A stretch of 61,076 nt of DNA from Pseudomonadota bacterium (GTDB taxonomy: Bacteria; Pseudomonadota; Gammaproteobacteria; Xanthomonadales; Xanthomonadaceae), in the NCBI GenBank assembly GCA_023390905.1, contig JAEWBY010000084.1, positions 1 to 61,076 of the forward strand, given 5' to 3'. The translations under genes and the position numbers were made by a program. The notes beneath the pieces are model-generated. The model ran no database searches. It was given only the letters and a program-made list of their open reading frames with translations, and was not told the DNA's origin. This document shows, in pieces, positions 32,240 through 41,368 of the stretch. How positions within the stretch are numbered: the first letter of the stretch is position 1; each line of letters starts with the position of its first letter.

Positions 32240-34123
32240 TCAGCGGCGGGTGGCCGCGAGCAGGGACTGAAACAGCGTGTCGGCGGTGGAAATGATCTGC
32301 GCGGCGGCCTGGTAGGCCTGTTGCAGGCGCATCAGATCGGCGGCTTCCTCATCCAGGTTGACACCGGAAATGCTGTCGCGCGCCGATTGCGCCTGATCCT
32401 GGATGACCTGCTGGGCTTCGGCCGAATAATCGGCCTGGCGCGCGGCCGAGCCGACCGAGGTGGTGAGGCCGCTGATCGCGCCATTGAGCGTGAGCGTGCC
32501 GCCGTTGAGCGCGCGTGCATCGTCCAGGTTCGCCAGCAGGCGCGCGTTGCCGTTGTCGCTGGAATTGGCGCCGGTCGGGCCGACGGTGAACAGATCACCG
32601 GCCGCCGGTGCACCATCGAGCGTGACGCTCCAGCCGTTGTGGGTGATCGTCTGCCCCGGCGTATACGCGAATGGCCCGGCGCCATCGATGGTGTACTGGT
32701 TGGCGTCGATGAATTCGATGTTGACCGGATCCAGCAGATCCGCATGCGCCGCATTGGCCACGCTGATCGCGCCGAGCTTGCCGCTGCCGGTGTTGCCCAG
32801 ATCCGCGGCCGCCTTGACCGGCGTGGCGGCGGCGATGCGCGAGGGATCGCTGATGGCGACCTTGATCGTGCCCGCGCCGCCGGCGGTCGGCTGCAGCAGG
32901 AAACGATCGTTGGTGGCGGGCGTGCCGCTGCTCATCACCAGCGCGACGCCATTGACCCGCAGCGGATCGGCGGCGGTGCCGGTGCCGGTAGTGGGAATGG
33001 CCACGCCGGTGTCCGGATTGCTGGCGATCCAGTTGGCGCCGTCGAAGCGCAACTGCACGTTGCCGCCGCTGAGCTGCGACAGATCGCCGACGCTGACCGT
33101 CCACGCCGCGGTGCCGGTGTTGCCGCTGTGCTTGGAAATCTGCGGCTGCGGCGAGGTGAAGAAATCCGCGCCGAGCTGGCCGTACAGATCCATGCCGGCG
33201 GCATGGCCGGCGTTGAAGGTCTGCGCCAGCGAGGTGGCGATGCGGCCGAGTTCGGCGCTGGTCGGATCCAGCACGGTGCTGCGGAATTCCATCAGCCCGC
33301 CGATCTGTCCGCCCATCGCGCGCTTGTCCAGCGTCACGCGCTGGCCGTTGGTCTCCAGCGCGATCTGCAGGCGCTCGGGACGATACGGATCGGTGACGGT
33401 GACCAGCGAGCTGGCGGTCGCGCCCACGACCAGCGGTTGCCCGCCGGCGGTGAACACGTTGATCTGGCCGCCGTCCTGCATCGTGGCGGTGCCGCCGGTG
33501 TAGCCGATCAGTTCGCTGATCAGTTGGTCGCGGCGATCCAGCAGATCGCCGGAGGCATTGGCCGCGTTGTTGCCGATGCGTCCGTTGAGGACGGCGATCT
33601 CCTTGGCCAGCCGGTTCACTTCGCCCACGCCGGAGGTCAGCCCGTTGTTGACCTCGTTGTCGAGCTTGTCCAGTTGCTGATCGATCTGGTTGAAGCGGGT
33701 GACCAGCGCATTGGCCTGCGACAGCAGGTTCTCGCGGTCGGCCGCGCCGGCCGCCGCCGAGGACAGCGCGCTCACCGAATCGAAGAAGCTCGACCACGGC
33801 GCGGCGATGCCGGTGGATTTTTCCGAGAACAGGCTGTCCAGCCGGTTCGACATCACCGAAAGCTGCTGCAGGCGATTGAGTTCGCCGGTGCTGTCGAGCA
33901 GGCGCGCGGTGGCCAGCGAATCGGCCATGCGCTGCACGTCGACGATGTTGACGCCGTTGCCCTGGTAACCGTAGCCGTAGAACGTGCCGTCACGCGCGGC
34001 GAACTCGGTGCGCTGGCGCGAATAGCCCGGCGTGTTGATGTTGGCGACGTTGTGGCTGACCGTGGAGAGTGCGCGCTGGAAGGCGATGAGCGCGCTGCTG
34101 CCGGTGGCGAGTAGGTTGGACAT
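32240..34123 (-). CDS. flgK: FlgK, flagellar hook-associated protein 1
   Basis: The 627-residue protein starts SNLLATGSSALIAFQRALSTVSHN with ANINTPGYSRQRTEF, the rod/hook/HAP signature, and ends with EEAADLMRLQQAYQAAAQIIST, the complementary C-terminal helix. HAP1 caps the hook and anchors FlgL. The ribosome binding site GGAGGAAG is strong. The central variable region has a Gly/Ala/Thr-rich beta domain. Twenty-one bases separate it from flgJ. Confidence 0.95.
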   Translation of the reverse strand: MSNLLATGSSALIAFQRALSTVSHNVANINTPGYSRQRTEFAARDGTFYGYGYQGNGVNIVDVQRMADSLATARLLDSTGELNRLQQLSVMSNRLDSLFSEKSTGIAAPWSSFFDSVSALSSAAAGAADRENLLSQANALVTRFNQIDQQLDKLDNEVNNGLTSGVGEVNRLAKEIAVLNGRIGNNAANASGDLLDRRDQLISELIGYTGGTATMQDGGQINVFTAGGQPLVVGATASSLVTVTDPYRPERLQIALETNGQRVTLDKRAMGGQIGGLMEFRSTVLDPTSAELGRIATSLAQTFNAGHAAGMDLYGQLGADFFTSPQPQISKHSGNTGTAAWTVSVGDLSQLSGGNVQLRFDGANWIASNPDTGVAIPTTGTGTAADPLRVNGVALVMSSGTPATNDRFLLQPTAGGAGTIKVAISDPSRIAAATPVKAAADLGNTGSGKLGAISVANAAHADLLDPVNIEFIDANQYTIDGAGPFAYTPGQTITHNGWSVTLDGAPAAGDLFTVGPTGANSSDNGNARLLANLDDARALNGGTLTLNGAISGLTTSVGSAARQADYSAEAQQVIQDQAQSARDSISGVNLDEEAADLMRLQQAYQAAAQIISTADTLFQSLLAATRR

Positions 34124-34144
34124 GGCTCAGCTTCCTCCGCGGGT

Positions 34145-35221
34145 TCAGCGTTGCAGACGGTGGGCGATCGCATTGCCGACCGCATTGCCGACCCGACTGG
34201 CGATGGCGCCGCCGACGCCACCGGCGACGCTGCCGCCGATCGCGCCCAGCACCTTGCCGAGCGTGGGGCCGTTGGCGATCGAGGCGATCTTGTTCGCATA
34301 CGACGGATCGGTCGCGTAACCGGCCTGCTGCAATCCACGCGCGAACCCGTGGATGTCCTGGCCGGCCGCGAGCGCCTTCTGGTAGCGCGGGTTGTTCTTC
34401 AGCAGCCGCACGTAGTCGGCGAAGCTCTCGGCGGGCGAGGCGTAGGCGCGGAAGGCGGCGGTCTCGTTGCGGCGCACGCCGTTGACGTATTCGTGCGTGC
34501 CGGTGGTGGCGCGATCGCCTTTCCACCCGGAGGCCTTGATGCCGAACAGGTTGTACGCACTGCCGCCATCATTGCGCTGGATGACGCGCTTGCCCCAGCC
34601 GGTTTCCAGCGCGGCCTGCGCCACCAGCGCGCGCGGATCCACGCCCAGTTCCTTCGCCGCGCGCTTGGCGTGATCCCAGATCTCGGCGACGAAGCGCTCC
34701 GGCGTGTTCCTGGCGTACTTCGACGCATCGGTGCTGGCGATGGATTCCAGTTCATCGCAGGCCGGTTGCGATTCCGGCGCGGTGAGCGCATTCCAGTCGA
34801 TGCCGGCGAGCGGGTCGCCGCCATCGGAGGCGGCGGGGGCCTGGCCCACGCGGCCGGCGATCACGTCCAGCATCTGCGAGGCGCTGGAAGGCATCAGCTT
34901 GCGGTATTCGGACAGCGCCGTGTTGACCGGCACGGCGCTGGAGGCCGCATCGGTGGCGCCGAGCTGGCGCGCGATCATCGGCGCCAGTCCCAGCCCCTTG
35001 CCCTGGCTCATCGCCGTGGCCATCTGCTGGTCGTACATGTCGCGGAACAACTGGTTTTCGCCGGGAAACAGCGAATCACCGAAGCTCGCCTCGCGCATGC
35101 ACTTGATCAGCATCTGCGCGAACTGTCCTTCCAGCTTGCGCGCCACGTCATGGATGCGCGCGTTGTCGGCGGTCGCATTCGTGGCCGGATTCAGCGGCAG
35201 CGCGGGCTGGAGCGTATTCAT
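34145..35221 (-). CDS. flgJ: FlgJ, rod-cap and peptidoglycan hydrolase
   Basis: The 358-residue protein has an N-terminal rod-binding domain (KLEGQFAQMLIKCMREASFGDSLF, LFRDMYDQQMATAMSQGKGLGLAPMI) and a C-terminal GH73 glucosaminidase domain (VAQAALETGWGKRVI, with catalytic Glu in ETGWGK; NLFGIKAS; FRAYASPAESFADYVRLL). It opens peptidoglycan for the rod. It overlaps flgI by one base (TGATG). It is about 40 residues longer than the usual dual-domain FlgJ: the tail from LGKVLGAIGG onward is a glycine-rich amphipathic helix. Confidence 0.94.
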   Translation of the reverse strand: MNTLQPALPLNPATNATADNARIHDVARKLEGQFAQMLIKCMREASFGDSLFPGENQLFRDMYDQQMATAMSQGKGLGLAPMIARQLGATDAASSAVPVNTALSEYRKLMPSSASQMLDVIAGRVGQAPAASDGGDPLAGIDWNALTAPESQPACDELESIASTDASKYARNTPERFVAEIWDHAKRAAKELGVDPRALVAQAALETGWGKRVIQRNDGGSAYNLFGIKASGWKGDRATTGTHEYVNGVRRNETAAFRAYASPAESFADYVRLLKNNPRYQKALAAGQDIHGFARGLQQAGYATDPSYANKIASIANGPTLGKVLGAIGGSVAGGVGGAIASRVGNAVGNAIAHRLQR

Positions 35222-36414
35222 CAGATGATTTCCAGTTCGGCGCGCAGTGCGCCGGCCTGCTTGAGCGCTTCGAGGATCGCTATCAGATCGCCGGGCGCGG
35301 CGCCGACTTCGTTCACCGCGCGCACGATCTCGTCCAGCGAGGTGCCGCCTTCGAACTTGAACATGCGGTTGCCCTCCTGGCTCACCGAGACGGTCGACTG
35401 CGGCGTCACCACGGTATTGCCGCCGCGATTGAAGCTGTTGGGCTGGCTGACGTTGGCCGATTCGGTGATGGTGACGGTGAGCGAACCGTGCGTCACCGCC
35501 GCCGGCATGACCTGCACGTTGGATCCGATCACCACGGTGCCGGTGCGCGCATTGACGATCACCTTGGCCGCGGCGCTGCCGGGCGTCAGTTCCAGGTTCT
35601 CGACCTGCGCCAGGAACGCCACGCGGCTCGCTACATCCTGCGGCGAGCGCACGACCACGGTGACCGCATCCACGGCCGCCGCGCTGCCCGCGCCGAAACG
35701 CGCCTGCAGGGCGTCGACCATGCGCGAGACGGTGGTGAAATCGGCCTGGTGCAGGTTCAGCGTGATGTTGCCGCCGGCGTCCTCGCCGATCGCATTGGGA
35801 ATCGCGCGCTCGACGATCGCCCCGTTGGGAATGCGGCCCACGCTCGGCACGTTGATCGAAACCTTCGAACCATCGCGGCCCTGCGCACCGAAACCGCCGA
35901 CCACCAGATTGCCCTGCGCGATCGCATAGACCTCGCCGTCGGCGCCACGCAACGGCGCCATCAGCAGGCTTCCGCCGCGCAGCGAGGTGGCGTTGCCGAT
36001 CGAGGAAACGGTGATGTCGATCGGCTGCCCCGGCTTGGCGAAGGCGGGCAGATCGGCATGGATCGCCACCGCGGCGACGTTCTTGAGCTGCGGATTGACG
36101 TTGGCCGGCACGTTGACGCCCAGTTCGCCGAGCAGGTTCTTCAGGCTCTGCACGGTGAAGGGCGCCTGGCTGGTGCGATCGCCGGTGCCGTCCAGTCCCA
36201 CGACCAGGCCGTAGCCGACCAGCGGATTGCTGCGCACGCCGCCGACCTGCGCCAGATCCTTGATGCGCTCGGCGCGCGCGGCCGGGATCACGCTGAGGAT
36301 CGCCAGCACGATCCACGCGAGCATGCCGAGCACCGAGAACAGTTCGCGCTGCTGGCGCGTGCGCTCGCGCTTGTCGAGCGCGGCCGTGCCGGAGGAAGTG
36401 TCGTTGTCGCGCAT
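35221..36414 (-). CDS. flgI: FlgI, flagellar P-ring protein
   Basis: The protein is typical FlgI from AERIKDLAQVGGVRSNPLVGYGLVVGLDGTGD onward, through LKNVAAVAIHADLPAFAKPG to the C-terminal GDLIAILEALKQAGALRAELEI. Three starts are possible: GTG 36423, ATG 36414 (listed, 397 residues) and ATG 36324 (MLAWIVLAILSVIPAARA, 367 residues, closest to the usual length). The first ~30 residues before the hydrophobic signal are charged and unusual. FlgI assembles the P ring in peptidoglycan after Sec export. Its gene follows flgH directly. Confidence 0.93.
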   Translation of the reverse strand: MRDNDTSSGTAALDKRERTRQQRELFSVLGMLAWIVLAILSVIPAARAERIKDLAQVGGVRSNPLVGYGLVVGLDGTGDRTSQAPFTVQSLKNLLGELGVNVPANVNPQLKNVAAVAIHADLPAFAKPGQPIDITVSSIGNATSLRGGSLLMAPLRGADGEVYAIAQGNLVVGGFGAQGRDGSKVSINVPSVGRIPNGAIVERAIPNAIGEDAGGNITLNLHQADFTTVSRMVDALQARFGAGSAAAVDAVTVVVRSPQDVASRVAFLAQVENLELTPGSAAAKVIVNARTGTVVIGSNVQVMPAAVTHGSLTVTITESANVSQPNSFNRGGNTVVTPQSTVSVSQEGNRMFKFEGGTSLDEIVRAVNEVGAAPGDLIAILEALKQAGALRAELEII

Positions 36415-36423
36415 GTCGGCCAC

Positions 36424-37122
36424 TCAGTTCGGATAGATGGGCGAATTGAAGAACCGGCCGAGCCAGCCCATCGAATTCGATTGCGCGATCGCGCCGCGGC
36501 CGCCGTAGGCGATGCGCGCGTCGGCGACCTTGCTGGAAGGAATGCTGTTGTCCGGCGAGATGTCGGCCTGGCGCACGATGCCCTGGATCTGCACCAGCTC
36601 ATCGCCCTGGTTCAGGCGCATGTTCTTCTCGCCCTGCACGACCAGGTTGCCGTTGGGCAGGCGCTGGATCACCGTGACCGTCACGCTGCCCTGCAGGCGA
36701 TTGCTCTGCGCACTCTTGCCGTTGCCGTTGAATCCACGATCGCCCTTGACCGAAGCGCTCAGCAGATCGCGGCCGTTGTAGGTCAGCGGCGCACCGGCGA
36801 TGTTCGGCGCGGCCATCGTCACTTCGCTGGTCTTGTCGACCTGGGTGGTCGCGTTGGTCTGGGCGCTGGTGTTCTCGATGAGGTTGATGGTCAGCAGATC
36901 GCCGACATCGCGCGCACGGCGATCGCCGTAGAGGTTCAGGCCCGGGCCGCTGCGGTAGATCGCCCCGGAGGTCGGCGTGGCCACGGGCGCCATCACCACC
37001 TGCACCGGTTGCATCGGCGCGTACGGCCGCACGTCGCCGAAGGAACGGCTGCAACCGCTCAGTGCGAGCAGCGTGCAGGCGAGGGTGGCGATCCGTGCGT
37101 GGATGGGGTCAAAGCGCTTCAT
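36424..37122 (-). CDS. flgH: FlgH, flagellar L-ring lipoprotein
   Basis: The 232-residue protein has a lipoprotein signal with LSGC lipobox (Cys24), then GAIYRSGPGLNLYGDRRARDVGDLLTINLIE, QVDKTSEV, LQGSVTVTVIQRLPNGNLVVQGEK and GIVRQADISPDNSI, the family signatures. It assembles the L ring in the outer membrane. A typical length and an intact lipobox support function. It lies 11 bases from flgG. Confidence 0.95.
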   Translation of the reverse strand: MKRFDPIHARIATLACTLLALSGCSRSFGDVRPYAPMQPVQVVMAPVATPTSGAIYRSGPGLNLYGDRRARDVGDLLTINLIENTSAQTNATTQVDKTSEVTMAAPNIAGAPLTYNGRDLLSASVKGDRGFNGNGKSAQSNRLQGSVTVTVIQRLPNGNLVVQGEKNMRLNQGDELVQIQGIVRQADISPDNSIPSSKVADARIAYGGRGAIAQSNSMGWLGRFFNSPIYPN

Positions 37123-37133
37123 GAGGCGTGCCT

Positions 37134-37919
37134 TCAGACGTTGTTGTTCAGATAACCGAGCATCGAATCGGTCGTGGAGATCGCCTTGGCGTTCATTTCG
37201 TAGGCGCGCTGGGTTTCGATCATGCTGACCAGCTCTTCGACCACGTTGACGTTGGAGCCTTCCAGCGAACCCTGCACGACATTGCCCAGGCCGTTGAGGC
37301 CGGGCGTGCCGTTCTGCGCGGGGCCGGATGCGGTGGTTTCCACATAGAGGTTTTCGCCCTTGGCCTGCAGGCCCGAGGGATTGACGAAGTCGGTCAGCGT
37401 CAGCGAGCCGATTTCCACCGCGGCCGCTTCACCGGCCATGGTCACGCTGACGGTGCCGTCGTTGCCGATGGTCAGCGACTGCGCGCCTTCCGGCACCTGG
37501 ATGCCCGGCTGCACGGGGTAGCCGCTGTTGGTCACCAGTTCGCCCTGGGCGTTGATCTGGAACGAGCCATCGCGCGTATAGGCCGACGTGCCGTCCGGCA
37601 GCATCACCTCGAAGAACCCGCGACCGTTGACCATCACGTCGAGCGAGCGGCCGGTCTGCTGCGGATTGCCCTGCTGGAAATCCTTGGACGTGGCGACCAC
37701 GCGCACGCCGGTGCCCAGTTGCAGGCCCGAGGGCAACTGCGTCTGCTGCGAGGTCGAGCCGCCGGGCTGGCGCAGCTGCTGGTACAGCAGATCCTCGAAG
37801 CTGGCGCGATCGCGCTTGAAGCCGGTGGTGTTGGTGTTGGCCAGGTTGTTGGAGACCACGGACATGCGCGTCTGCTGCGCGTCCAGCCCGGTCTTGGCGA
37901 CCCAGAGTGCTTGGTTCAT
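37134..37919 (-). CDS. flgG: FlgG, distal rod protein
   Basis: The 261-residue protein is a full-length FlgG: MNQALWVAKTGLDAQQTRMSVVSNNLANTNTTGFK start, DVMVNGRGFFEV, and the C-terminal QGSLEGSNVNVVEELVSMIETQRAYEMNAKAIST. The rod protein is exported by the flagellar apparatus and spans the periplasm. It begins a set that runs to flgL. A sigma-54-type site lies 90 bases upstream, so the flgGHIJKL genes likely form a separate operon from flgBCDEF, split by the ~570-base gap. Confidence 0.96.
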   Translation of the reverse strand: MNQALWVAKTGLDAQQTRMSVVSNNLANTNTTGFKRDRASFEDLLYQQLRQPGGSTSQQTQLPSGLQLGTGVRVVATSKDFQQGNPQQTGRSLDVMVNGRGFFEVMLPDGTSAYTRDGSFQINAQGELVTNSGYPVQPGIQVPEGAQSLTIGNDGTVSVTMAGEAAAVEIGSLTLTDFVNPSGLQAKGENLYVETTASGPAQNGTPGLNGLGNVVQGSLEGSNVNVVEELVSMIETQRAYEMNAKAISTTDSMLGYLNNNV

Positions 37920-38008
37920 GGCGTGGTTCCTCTTGGAGCGGGAGTGGGGAGACGGGGGAAGGGATTCGTTTCGAGCCGGACGCGCGGACGGTTCCCTGCA
38001 CGAGTCGA

Positions 38009-38024
38009 AGCAAGAGCTGTGCCG
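38009..38024 (-). promoter_or_regulatory. sigma-54-type promoter of flgG
   Basis: CGGCACAGCTCTTGCT on the minus strand fits TGGCAC-N5-TTGCW with one mismatch in the first base, correct GG-GC spacing. It is 90 bases upstream of the flgG start. Confidence 0.55.
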
Positions 38025-38179
38025 GAAGCGGAGGCGGTTTGCCGGCGGGCGGCTGCCGGAAAGTTGGCGGTGCGTGCCCGGCCCGGATCCGGGCGGGAGG
38101 AGGGCAAAGTTGCGGTATGCGGGTATCGCCGAGCGCGATGCCGAAGGCGAGCCCGAATGCTTTTGACGTTGCGCGCCGT

Positions 38180-38373
38180 AAAGCGAGCCGAGCATCGCAG
38201 GCGTTCGGGGCCGAAGAGGCGCCCTTGTCTGAGCGCAGCGAGTTTGGGCGCCGCGCCCCGGACGGCGAGAAGCGCAGGGCACCGGAGCGCAGCTCCGGCG
38301 AGTGTCGGGCGCAGGCGCTTTTGGCTACTTTTGGCAAGACAAAAGTAGCTCGCGCGCAAGCGCGAAAGCTCTT
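38180..38373. repeat. dispersed xanthomonad-type repeat, copy A
   Basis: A ~190-base element, matched by copy B at 43705-43876 in the same orientation. Shared blocks: AAAGCGAGCCGAGCATCGCA, GGCGCCCTTGTC-GAGCGCAGCGAGTTTGGGCGCC (stem GGCGCCC/GGGCGCC), GCTCCGGCGAG-GTCGGGCGCAG, and a terminal hairpin GCTACTTTTG-GCAAGA-CAAAAGTAGC. The two copies differ in the hairpin by paired changes (see findings). Confidence 0.85.
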
Positions 38374-38488
38374 GCTCGTCCTTCCTCATGCAAGCGAAGC
38401 AAGACGGGGAATGCGCCTGGCTTATCCTGATCGCGGAATTGTCGTAAAGGTCGATGGAACTCCAGTCGAAGTCACCGGCGTAGCGAAT

Positions 38489-39241
38489 TCAGCCACCCAA
38501 CCTCAACAACTGGTTCGACGACTGCGCCATGTCGTCACCGGTGCGGATCACCTTCACCTGCATCTCGAACTGCCGCTGCAACTGGATCATCTGCACCAGC
38601 GCGCCGGCCGCATCGACATTGCTGCCTTCCAGTACGCCGGTGGTCAGGCTGTTGCCCTGCGCCATCGGCGGCGCGGGCTGCTGCGGATCACGCGGCCGCA
38701 TCAGGCCGTCGGGGCCGCGGTTCAACTGCGCCGAGGGCACATCGACGATGCGCAGGCGCGCGACCATCGCCATCGTCTGCGGGCCTTCGCCCTGCGGGAT
38801 GATCGAGACCGTGCCGTCGGCGCCGATGTCCAGCGCCTGCGCCGGCGGAATGGCGATCGGATTGCTGTTCTCGTCCAGCAGCGGCCGCCCGCCGGCGGTC
38901 ACGAGCTGGCCGTTCGGAGTGACGCTCAACTCGCCGTTGCGCGTGTAGGCGGTGCTGCCGTCGGCGGCCTGCACCGCCAGCCAGCGGCCCGGCTGCAACG
39001 ACACATCGAGCGAACGCCCGGTGCTCATCTGCGCACCGGCGCGCGAATCGAAACCCGGATCGATCAGCACCGCGTCCACGCGCGATGGGAACCCCGGGCC
39101 CTGGATCCGGAACGCCTCGGTGCCCGCGAGCGCGGCCTTGAAGCCCTTGGTGTCCACGTTGGCGAGGTTGTGCGACACCGTGCCCTGCGCCTGCAACGAA
39201 GCGCGGGCGCCGGTCATGGCGACGTAGAGGGCTTTGTCCAT
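38489..39241 (-). CDS. flgF: FlgF, proximal rod protein
   Basis: The 250-residue protein has MDKALYVAMTGARASLQAQGTVSHNLANVDTKGFK at the start, DVSLQPGRWLAVQAADGSTAYTRNG in the middle, and VLEGSNVDAAGALVQMIQLQRQFEMQVKV at the end, as in rod proteins, with the FlgF-specific MDKALYVAM start. It closes the flgBCDEF set, 131 bases after flgE. Export is through the flagellar apparatus without a signal peptide. Confidence 0.94.
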   Translation of the reverse strand: MDKALYVAMTGARASLQAQGTVSHNLANVDTKGFKAALAGTEAFRIQGPGFPSRVDAVLIDPGFDSRAGAQMSTGRSLDVSLQPGRWLAVQAADGSTAYTRNGELSVTPNGQLVTAGGRPLLDENSNPIAIPPAQALDIGADGTVSIIPQGEGPQTMAMVARLRIVDVPSAQLNRGPDGLMRPRDPQQPAPPMAQGNSLTTGVLEGSNVDAAGALVQMIQLQRQFEMQVKVIRTGDDMAQSSNQLLRLGG

Positions 39242-39372
39242 GGGAGCGGGGATTCGGGAATGGGGAATAGGGGATCGATCAGCGCGACCAGTGCGATGTC
39301 TGGTAGCCGTGAGCCGGTAGCCGGTAGCCGGAAAATCGGCCCGGTTACCGGCTATCTGTTACCGGTTACCGG
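39242..39372. repeat. flgE-flgF gap with G-runs and short tandem repeats
   Basis: 39242-39273 holds five runs of three or four G on the plus strand. 39301-39378 is a low-complexity array of TAGCCGG and TTACCGG units. Confidence 0.75.
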
Positions 39373-40593
39373 TTACCGGATATTGATGACCGTCTGCGTG
39401 ATCTGATCCTGCGTGCTCAGCATCTGCGAGTTCGCCTGGAAATTGCGCTGGGCCACGATCATGTTGACCAGCTGCTCGGTCAGATCGACGGTCGAGGCTT
39501 CCAGCGACCCGGAGGCGACCTGGCCGAAATCCGAGGTGCCCGGCGCGCCGATGCGCGGTTCGCCGGAGTTGTAGCTGTGCGTCCAGGTGTTGTTGCCCTG
39601 CGAGACCAGGCCCTGCGGATTGGCGAAATTGGCCAGCGCGACCTGGCCGATGGCGCGATCCACGCCGTTGGAATAGCGCGCGTACACCACGCCTTCGGGC
39701 GACACGGTGAACTCGTTGAGCTTGCCGCTGGCGTAGCCGTCCTGGCGCTGATCCTTCTTGGCGAAGGCCTCGCCGTACTGGTTGGTGCCGCTGATGTCGA
39801 GCGTCATGTTGAGCACGCCCGCACCGGTGGTCGGGGTGAACGGGGCCAGCGTGATGCGGCCGTTGGCCGGCGCGGTGAGCGCGCCGTTGTTGTCGAACTG
39901 CACCGTGGTCGGCGCGCCCATCGAGGTGCCGTCGACGTAGACATGCGCCTGCCATTCGTTCGGATTGGCCGTCTTCACGTAGTACACCGACTGCTGGTGC
40001 GCCACGCCGAGCGAGTCGTACACCGTCACCGAGGTCGTCTCGTTGTAGCTGTTGCCTTCGGCCGGATTGAACGGCGCGATGGTCGGCTGCGCGGCGTTGC
40101 CGGGCAGGGTGACGCCGAGGTTGACCAGCGTGGTCGGCGCAGGCGGGCTGTCACTGGTTAGCAGTTGCAGATCGACCAGGCGGCCGGTGTCAAAACCGGT
40201 GGCGTCCGAACGCGGCGGGAACACCTGCAGGCGCATGCCATCGGGCGTCACCACGTAGCCATTGGGATCGCGCTGGAAATTGCCGGCGCGCGTGTAGACG
40301 TTGGTGCCGTTGTTGCTGACGGTGAAGAAGCCTTCGCGATCCACCGCCAGATCCAGATAGCGGCCGGTCTGGTTGATGTCGCCCTGCGAGAACTGCTGCG
40401 CGACATTGGTCAGGCGCACGCCCGCGCCCACGCCATTGCGCACCAGGCCGTAGCCGGTGCTGGAGAACACTTCGGCGAACTCGGCGCGCGATTCCTTGAA
40501 ACCGGTGGTGCCGACGTTGGCGATGTTGTGCGAGGTGACGTTGAGGTCGGCGTTGGCCGCCTTCATGCCGGAGAGCGAACTGTTGAAAGCCAT
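39373..40593 (-). CDS. flgE: FlgE, flagellar hook protein
   Basis: The 406-residue protein starts AFNSSLSGMKAANADLNVTSHNIANVGTTGFK and ends GSLEASTVDLTEQLVNMIVAQRNFQANSQMLST. Hook proteins in this group are usually about 400 residues. A strong AAGGAG site precedes the ATG. It is exported by the flagellar type III system and polymerises into the hook with flgD acting as the cap. Located between flgD and flgF. Confidence 0.95.
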   Translation of the reverse strand: MAFNSSLSGMKAANADLNVTSHNIANVGTTGFKESRAEFAEVFSSTGYGLVRNGVGAGVRLTNVAQQFSQGDINQTGRYLDLAVDREGFFTVSNNGTNVYTRAGNFQRDPNGYVVTPDGMRLQVFPPRSDATGFDTGRLVDLQLLTSDSPPAPTTLVNLGVTLPGNAAQPTIAPFNPAEGNSYNETTSVTVYDSLGVAHQQSVYYVKTANPNEWQAHVYVDGTSMGAPTTVQFDNNGALTAPANGRITLAPFTPTTGAGVLNMTLDISGTNQYGEAFAKKDQRQDGYASGKLNEFTVSPEGVVYARYSNGVDRAIGQVALANFANPQGLVSQGNNTWTHSYNSGEPRIGAPGTSDFGQVASGSLEASTVDLTEQLVNMIVAQRNFQANSQMLSTQDQITQTVINIR

Positions 40594-40662
40594 GGTGGAG
40601 TCCTTCGATGGCCTAAGCCGTTGGGTGTGTGGTGATGCGATGGAACCGCGCGGACGCGGTGA

Positions 40663-41340
40663 TCAGGACGCGGACTTGCCGATGCGCAGCACGTAATCGA
40701 GCGGCGCGGTGCCCAGGCCGGGCAGGTTGAGGTACAGGCCGTCCGAACCGATGGTCACGCTGTCCACGGTCGAATCGACGTAGGTGTTGAGCGCGCTGGC
40801 GGTGCCGCCGGCGTCGGTGTGGGTGGCCTTGATCGAATACGCACCGGCCGCGGCGCGCGCGCCGCTGGCGGTGGTGCCATCCCAGTTGAAGGCGGTCTCG
40901 CCCTTGGCGGCGTCGATTTCCAGCGTCTGCACGACCACGCCGCTGTCATCGCTGATCTCGATCTTCACCTTGCCCGCGCTGGGCGCCATGACCACGCCGG
41001 ATGCGCCGCCATCGCCGCCGAGCGCGATCTTCTCCGACGGCACCAGCACCGCATGGCCGACCAGCGACGCGCCCTTGAGCACCTGATCGCCGGTGAGCGC
41101 GGAGGTGAAGCCGGTCATCGTGGTGTTGAGATCGCTGATGCCCTGTACGGTCGACATCTGCGCGAGCTGGCCGATGAATTCGGAATTGGACAGCGGCTTG
41201 AGCGGATCCTGGTGCTTGAGCTGCTCGGTCATCAGCCGCATGAACTCGGCCTGGCCCAGGCTGTCCTTCTTCTTGTTGGCACCCGCGCCGGTGGTCTGGG
41301 TGTTGATGGCGGCGAACGGATCGCCGTTGACGGTGGTCAT
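40663..41340 (-). CDS. flgD: FlgD, hook-capping protein
   Basis: The 225-residue protein has the FlgD core: LGQAEFMRLMTEQLKHQDPLKPLSNSEFIGQLAQMSTVQGISDLN, then a Tudor-like/FnIII region (VLVPSEKIALGGDGGASGV, FNWDGTTASGARAAAGAYSIKATH). Acts as a scaffold for hook assembly and leaves the mature hook. It precedes flgE in the operon. Confidence 0.94.
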   Translation of the reverse strand: MTTVNGDPFAAINTQTTGAGANKKKDSLGQAEFMRLMTEQLKHQDPLKPLSNSEFIGQLAQMSTVQGISDLNTTMTGFTSALTGDQVLKGASLVGHAVLVPSEKIALGGDGGASGVVMAPSAGKVKIEISDDSGVVVQTLEIDAAKGETAFNWDGTTASGARAAAGAYSIKATHTDAGGTASALNTYVDSTVDSVTIGSDGLYLNLPGLGTAPLDYVLRIGKSAS

Positions 41341-41368
41341 GCGCGTTCCCGGTCAGTGGAGAGATTCA

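Larger units (their letters stand above)
37920..38488. other. flgG-flgF intergenic region
   Basis: No gene is supported. The stretch holds a G-run cluster (37940-37963), the sigma-54-type site of flgG (38009-38024) and one copy of the dispersed repeat (38180-38373). Short frames with text such as SERSEFGRRAP come from the repeat, not from a gene. Confidence 0.7.

Noticed and set aside
37950..38390. Short ORFs with ERSEFGRRAP-like text near the flagellar genes
   Set aside because: They are translations of the dispersed repeat, which is a frequent source of spurious gene calls.
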